This document shows, piece by piece, positions 12,601-15,262 of a stretch of DNA of 15,262 bases. The DNA is from an uncultured Chloroflexota bacterium. GTDB taxonomy: Bacteria; Chloroflexota; Limnocylindria; Limnocylindrales; Limnocylindraceae. Position numbers and translations under genes: made by a program. Within the stretch, counting starts at the first letter, position 1, and the number at the start of each line of letters is the position of its first letter. Where the stretch lies: contig CAIZYO010000025.1 in the NCBI GenBank assembly GCA_903937225.1, positions 1 through 15,262 on the forward strand, written 5' to 3'. The notes beneath the pieces were generated by a model. That model was not told the origin of the DNA. It saw only the letters and a program-made list of their open reading frames with translations, and searched no databases.

Positions 12601-13832
12601 GAGTTGATGTGCCCCGCTATCTCGGTGGCAACATCTTCCCAACTTCGCGGAACAAAGTGCTCGCTGATTTCACGTGCGAGGCGTTCAGGCTCAGATCCTT
12701 CCCACCATTCATGAATCGCAAGGGATAGCTGTTCCTCGTTGCCAGCGGGGACTATTCGCACATATGGCGAGGTGTGCGCTGCCGGAACCGCATCTGTCGC
12801 GATTGATGGCCTCCCTGCAACGAGCGCTTCGCGAATGGGCATCCCCCATCCCTCAGCCTGTGATGGCATTACGAGAAACCGCGCGCGTGCGTACAGCGCT
12901 GCTAGCTGTTCGTCGCTTGCGTCGTGCTTCAACTGGATCCGTTCGCGTGCTCGCGGGTGCGCCTCAAGTGCCGCAAAGAACTCGCCATCTTGGGGATGCC
13001 GTCTCCCTACGATGACCAGTGTCGGGACTTCACCAATCTTGAGAGAGGCACGATCACCATTCTTCACCCATGTATCCCAAATGCGTACGAGAGAGGGCAG
13101 CCCTTTCCTTGGGTGGAGTGTTCCCACCGTGATCACGATCGGATCTGATTCACCCGTTAGCGTGGAGTGCGGAGTTGCCGCGGGGCCGCGCGCGAAGAGC
13201 GGATCTGCTGGGGACGCCACATGAACAGGACGTGCAGTCCGCAACCGAACCTGAGCCGCTACCTCGGGCGATACTGTGAAGAGAAGATCTGCGGCGCTAA
13301 TGAGGTCATCCATGTCGCGTTTTGCGGCGCGGCCCTGTGAATCACCGAACCACTGTGGGTCTGTGGAAGGGAGTAGGTCGTGCACCAGAAGCGCGATTCG
13401 GAGATTGCGTGCTGCGGCGATCTTGACGGTTGCGTGCGCCATACCGGGTGAGATCCATGGGGCACCGAGCACCAAAAGCCAATCACCTGGGTTGGGAACG
13501 ACTGTCGCACCAGCGCGCAGCGCGCTGACTTGAGAGAGTGCGGCGCGCGCAATCCCCCGCGCGGCTTCCTGAAGGCCCCGCGGGGCGAACGCGAGAAGTC
13601 GCAGTGCGGGTTCAGACAGCCGAGCGAGGCGTGCGCTCGAGGATGCTGCGGGCAGTGCCACTTCGCGAATGACCCCTCCGCCCACGTGCACCGGGCTGGC
13701 TTCATGCGACTGAATGAGCGCGGCGGCTATGCCAGATGCCACCCGTTGGATTCCTGTCGGGCGAGCGATTGCGGAACCGTAGACACGTAGGTCATCAACC
13801 GCAACAAGCAGGCGTGCCTTGCTTCGCTCCAT
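12597..13832 (-). CDS. Glycosyltransferase family 4 (GT-B fold)
   Basis: A 411-residue retaining glycosyltransferase of the GT-B type. The N-terminal half has VAVDDLRVYG (10-19), PTGIQRVASGIA (25-36), typical of GT4 members, and VHDLLP (150-155). The C-terminal donor-binding half has ITVGTLHPRKGL (234-245), LVIVGRR (272-278), LYARARFLVMPSQAEGWGMP (313-332) and the EX7E motif Glu327 to Glu335. These enzymes transfer a sugar from a nucleotide donor to a lipid-linked or polysaccharide acceptor on the cytoplasmic face; the specific sugar is unknown. The start has a GGGAG site just upstream. It follows the sugar-phosphate transferase gene by 16 bases on the same strand, so it probably adds an early sugar to the lipid-linked glycan that enzyme begins. 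It converges with the GT-A gene and their stops overlap. Confidence 0.92.
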   Translation of the reverse strand: MERSKARLLVAVDDLRVYGSAIARPTGIQRVASGIAAALIQSHEASPVHVGGGVIREVALPAASSSARLARLSEPALRLLAFAPRGLQEAARGIARAALSQVSALRAGATVVPNPGDWLLVLGAPWISPGMAHATVKIAAARNLRIALLVHDLLPSTDPQWFGDSQGRAAKRDMDDLISAADLLFTVSPEVAAQVRLRTARPVHVASPADPLFARGPAATPHSTLTGESDPIVITVGTLHPRKGLPSLVRIWDTWVKNGDRASLKIGEVPTLVIVGRRHPQDGEFFAALEAHPRARERIQLKHDASDEQLAALYARARFLVMPSQAEGWGMPIREALVAGRPSIATDAVPAAHTSPYVRIVPAGNEEQLSLAIHEWWEGSEPERLAREISEHFVPRSWEDVATEIAGHINS

Positions 13833-13835
13833 CTT

Positions 13836-13840
13836 CTCCC
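13836..13840 (-). promoter_or_regulatory. Ribosome binding site of the GT4 gene
   Basis: On the minus strand GGGAG lies three bases before ATG 13832, in the short gap after the sugar transferase stop. It supports the chosen start. Confidence 0.6.
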
Positions 13841-13848
13841 TGTCGTCC

Positions 13849-15054
13849 CTATACGCCTCTACCGGCGAGAACGACTCGTACCGTTTGGATCACAATCCAA
13901 AGGTCCAAGAAGATTGACCAGCGCTGAATGTACTCAAGGTCGTCGCTCATTCGCTGTTCAAAGCTTGTATCAACCCTTCTTCGAACTTGCCAGAGACCGG
14001 TTACACCAGGGCGCACGGTGAGGCGCAGCCGGTGACGATCTTCGTATTGCGCGAGCTCATCAAGACCAGCCGGTCGCGGGCCAACGAGACTCATTCTTCC
14101 AGCAACAACGTCAAAAAGTTGTGGGAGTTCATCAAGGCTGAAGCGGCGCAGCGTGCGTCCCAGTGGTGTGATCCGAGGATCGCCCACCACCTTGAATGCG
14201 GGTCCGGTCGTCTGACTCTGTTCCCAGAGTGCCGCCCGCTCTGCGTCGGCGCCACGACGCATGGTGCGAAATTTTCTCAATCTGAATGGCCTTCCAAAGA
14301 GCCCTGCGCGTTCGTCTGAATAGAAGACTGGCCGACCATCTCGTAACAACACTGCGAGTGCCGTCACGCCAATTACGGGCGCAAGCACGAGGATTAGCGC
14401 GCTGGCAAGCACGACATCCAGGATTCGCTTCACAAGACGTTCAATTGGGCTGAGAACACTTGGATAGATCCAAATCATCCCAGCCTCCAAGATGATCGTT
14501 GGTCGTGGCAAGGCGCGCTCAATTCGTTCGAGTGAGATTGAGATGGGTTCACCCCGAGCTAGAGCCTGCTCTGCTTGAATCCCCAATTGAGGAAGTGGCA
14601 CGATCGGCAACGCGTTCGATCCGTCGCTGGAGCGAGATCGGAGTCGAAGTCCAGTCGACGCAAACGCAATCAGAAGGGCTCCGAGGAGAACGAGCGCGCG
14701 ACTCGCAAGTGCCTTGTCGAGCAAGTAGATCGCACCTGAGGCGGCGAGGAGCCAAATTACAGATGCGATAACGATGCGGCGCAAGGGGAGACGTGCCGAT
14801 GGGTATCCGGGATCTACTGCCCGCATTGCAACTGGCCACAGGACTGCGGAGAGTGCTGCCACTACCCATAATGCGGGGCGATCAAGTTCTCGGAAGCCTC
14901 CTTCTGGCGCCGCAAACGCGATGCCAGTTGGGGCAAGTAGCTCGCGCGCCAGTGCGGCGATCGGAAGCGCAGAGATGCCGATCAGCAGGTCGCCTGCAAC
15001 GAGTTGCACGCCACCGCGGCCAACGATCGGGCTCGTTCCGTGCTCTCGGCTCAT
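13849..15054 (-). CDS. Polyprenyl-phosphate sugar-1-phosphate transferase (WcaJ/PssA-like)
   Basis: A 401-residue initiating transferase that moves a sugar-1-phosphate from a nucleotide sugar onto undecaprenyl phosphate, the first step of exopolysaccharide, capsule or glycan synthesis. Four hydrophobic segments lie at about 18-40, 61-80, 93-112 and 118-136. After a soluble stretch, a membrane-inserted helix (about 212-237) leads into the catalytic domain (about 207-400). This has VFYSDERAGLFGRPFRLRKF (243-262) followed by RTM, FSLDELPQLFDVVAGRMSLV (305-324) with the Asp308-Glu309 pair, GPRP (325-328), and RPGVTGLWQVRRRVD. The region between helix 4 and the catalytic domain is only about 70 residues, shorter than the CoA_binding_3-like domain in WcaJ-type enzymes, so that domain looks reduced. 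Many homologues have SGR where RRR stands after WQV. The start has no strong ribosome binding site. It lies 27 bases after cysN and 16 before the GT4 gene. Confidence 0.93.
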   Translation of the reverse strand: MSREHGTSPIVGRGGVQLVAGDLLIGISALPIAALARELLAPTGIAFAAPEGGFRELDRPALWVVAALSAVLWPVAMRAVDPGYPSARLPLRRIVIASVIWLLAASGAIYLLDKALASRALVLLGALLIAFASTGLRLRSRSSDGSNALPIVPLPQLGIQAEQALARGEPISISLERIERALPRPTIILEAGMIWIYPSVLSPIERLVKRILDVVLASALILVLAPVIGVTALAVLLRDGRPVFYSDERAGLFGRPFRLRKFRTMRRGADAERAALWEQSQTTGPAFKVVGDPRITPLGRTLRRFSLDELPQLFDVVAGRMSLVGPRPAGLDELAQYEDRHRLRLTVRPGVTGLWQVRRRVDTSFEQRMSDDLEYIQRWSIFLDLWIVIQTVRVVLAGRGV

Positions 15055-15081
15055 GAACGGTCTCGTGCCATGCGGCGGAGT

Positions 15082-15262
15082 CTAACTGCCCGACTCCCGC
15101 ACGATCATGCCCGCCGCAACCGTGCGGTTCGTGGACTCATCTACGAGGATGAAGGCGCCCGTCTGGCGATTGGAGAGGTAAGGGTCAACGAAGAGCGGCT
15201 TGGTGGAGCGGAGGCGGATGCGGCCGATCTCGTTGAGGGCGAGGCCCTCAACTCCCTCCACG
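15082..15262 (-). CDS. cysN: Sulfate adenylyltransferase subunit 1 CysN, C-terminal fragment (cut by window edge)
   Basis: The last 59 codons of a minus-strand gene entering from the right edge, recovered by translating the end of the window. The peptide includes GLALNEIGRIRLRSTKPLFV, then DPYLSNRQTGAFILVDEST and NRTVAAGMIVRESGS before the TAG stop. The LNEIGRxRLR, KPLxxDPY, NRxTGxFIL(V/I)DE and TVAAGMI blocks are those of the third (EF-Tu-like) domain of CysN. CysN is the GTPase subunit that, with CysD, makes adenosine 5'-phosphosulfate from ATP and sulfate. The protein ends right after this domain, so it is not the CysNC form that carries a fused APS kinase at the C-terminus. The sugar transferase gene begins 27 bases downstream on the same strand. 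Confidence 0.88.
   Translation of the reverse strand, partial: VEGVEGLALNEIGRIRLRSTKPLFVDPYLSNRQTGAFILVDESTNRTVAAGMIVRESGS

Noticed and set aside
15082..15262. CysNC fusion with APS kinase
   Set aside because: The stop codon comes directly after the CysN third domain, so no kinase domain is attached.
1..15262. Mobile element, phage, CRISPR, defence island, tRNA or rRNA
   Set aside because: I found no transposase or integrase motif, no regularly spaced repeats, no cas or restriction gene and no tRNA-like fold. Intergenic space is too small to hide most of these.

Overview
The window is a compact, gene-dense stretch of moderately GC-rich bacterial chromosome. It carries 13 protein genes (two cut by the window edges) and almost no free space: the longest gap is about 130 bases. 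I see no tRNA, rRNA, CRISPR, insertion sequence, phage gene or origin. Several GGAGG-type ribosome binding sites, a Sec-secreted subtilase, a small lipoprotein and two promoter-like TANNNT boxes just in front of start codons suggest a monoderm-type high-GC lineage such as Actinomycetota or Chloroflexota. This placement is inference; no gene here fixes it.

Region 1 (1-3212, minus strand) is a tightly packed operon. In transcription order it holds a SpoU/TrmH-type RNA 2'-O-methyltransferase, a P1-family self-cleaving aminopeptidase (DmpA/BapA-like), an AI-2E-type permease, and the first 42 codons of an MFS exporter. The MFS start (GTG) overlaps the permease stop (TGA) and was recovered by translating the left edge. 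Region 2 (3263-4519, plus) is a divergent family-4 glycosidase of the 6-phospho-beta-glucosidase type, only about 50 bases from the methyltransferase start.

Region 3 (4578-9890) is a secreted, surface-directed module. It has a 120-residue probable lipoprotein with a chagasin-like Ig pattern, then a secreted S8 protease with two unusual acidic, cysteine-containing insertions. Converging on these is an 898-residue protein that joins a class-C beta-lactamase-like serine hydrolase to a seven-repeat propeller-like region and a fibronectin type III domain. A perfect 14-bp hairpin terminator separates the convergent genes.

Region 4 (9982-15262) is a polysaccharide-assembly locus. A DUF1761 membrane protein, a UDP-glucose dehydrogenase-type enzyme (UDP-glucuronate supply) and a GT-A glycosyltransferase run on the plus strand. 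On the minus strand the C-terminus of CysN (ATP sulfurylase GTPase subunit) is followed by a polyprenyl-phosphate sugar-1-phosphate transferase and a GT4 glycosyltransferase. The two strands meet at stop codons that overlap by 4 bp. Together these could start a lipid-linked glycan, add sugars and supply uronic acid; the neighbouring CysN raises the untested possibility of sulfation.

No single new system is proven here. The most interesting items are the hydrolase-propeller-FN3 fusion, the lipoprotein/protease pair with its structured intergenic region, and the cysN-linked glycan locus.
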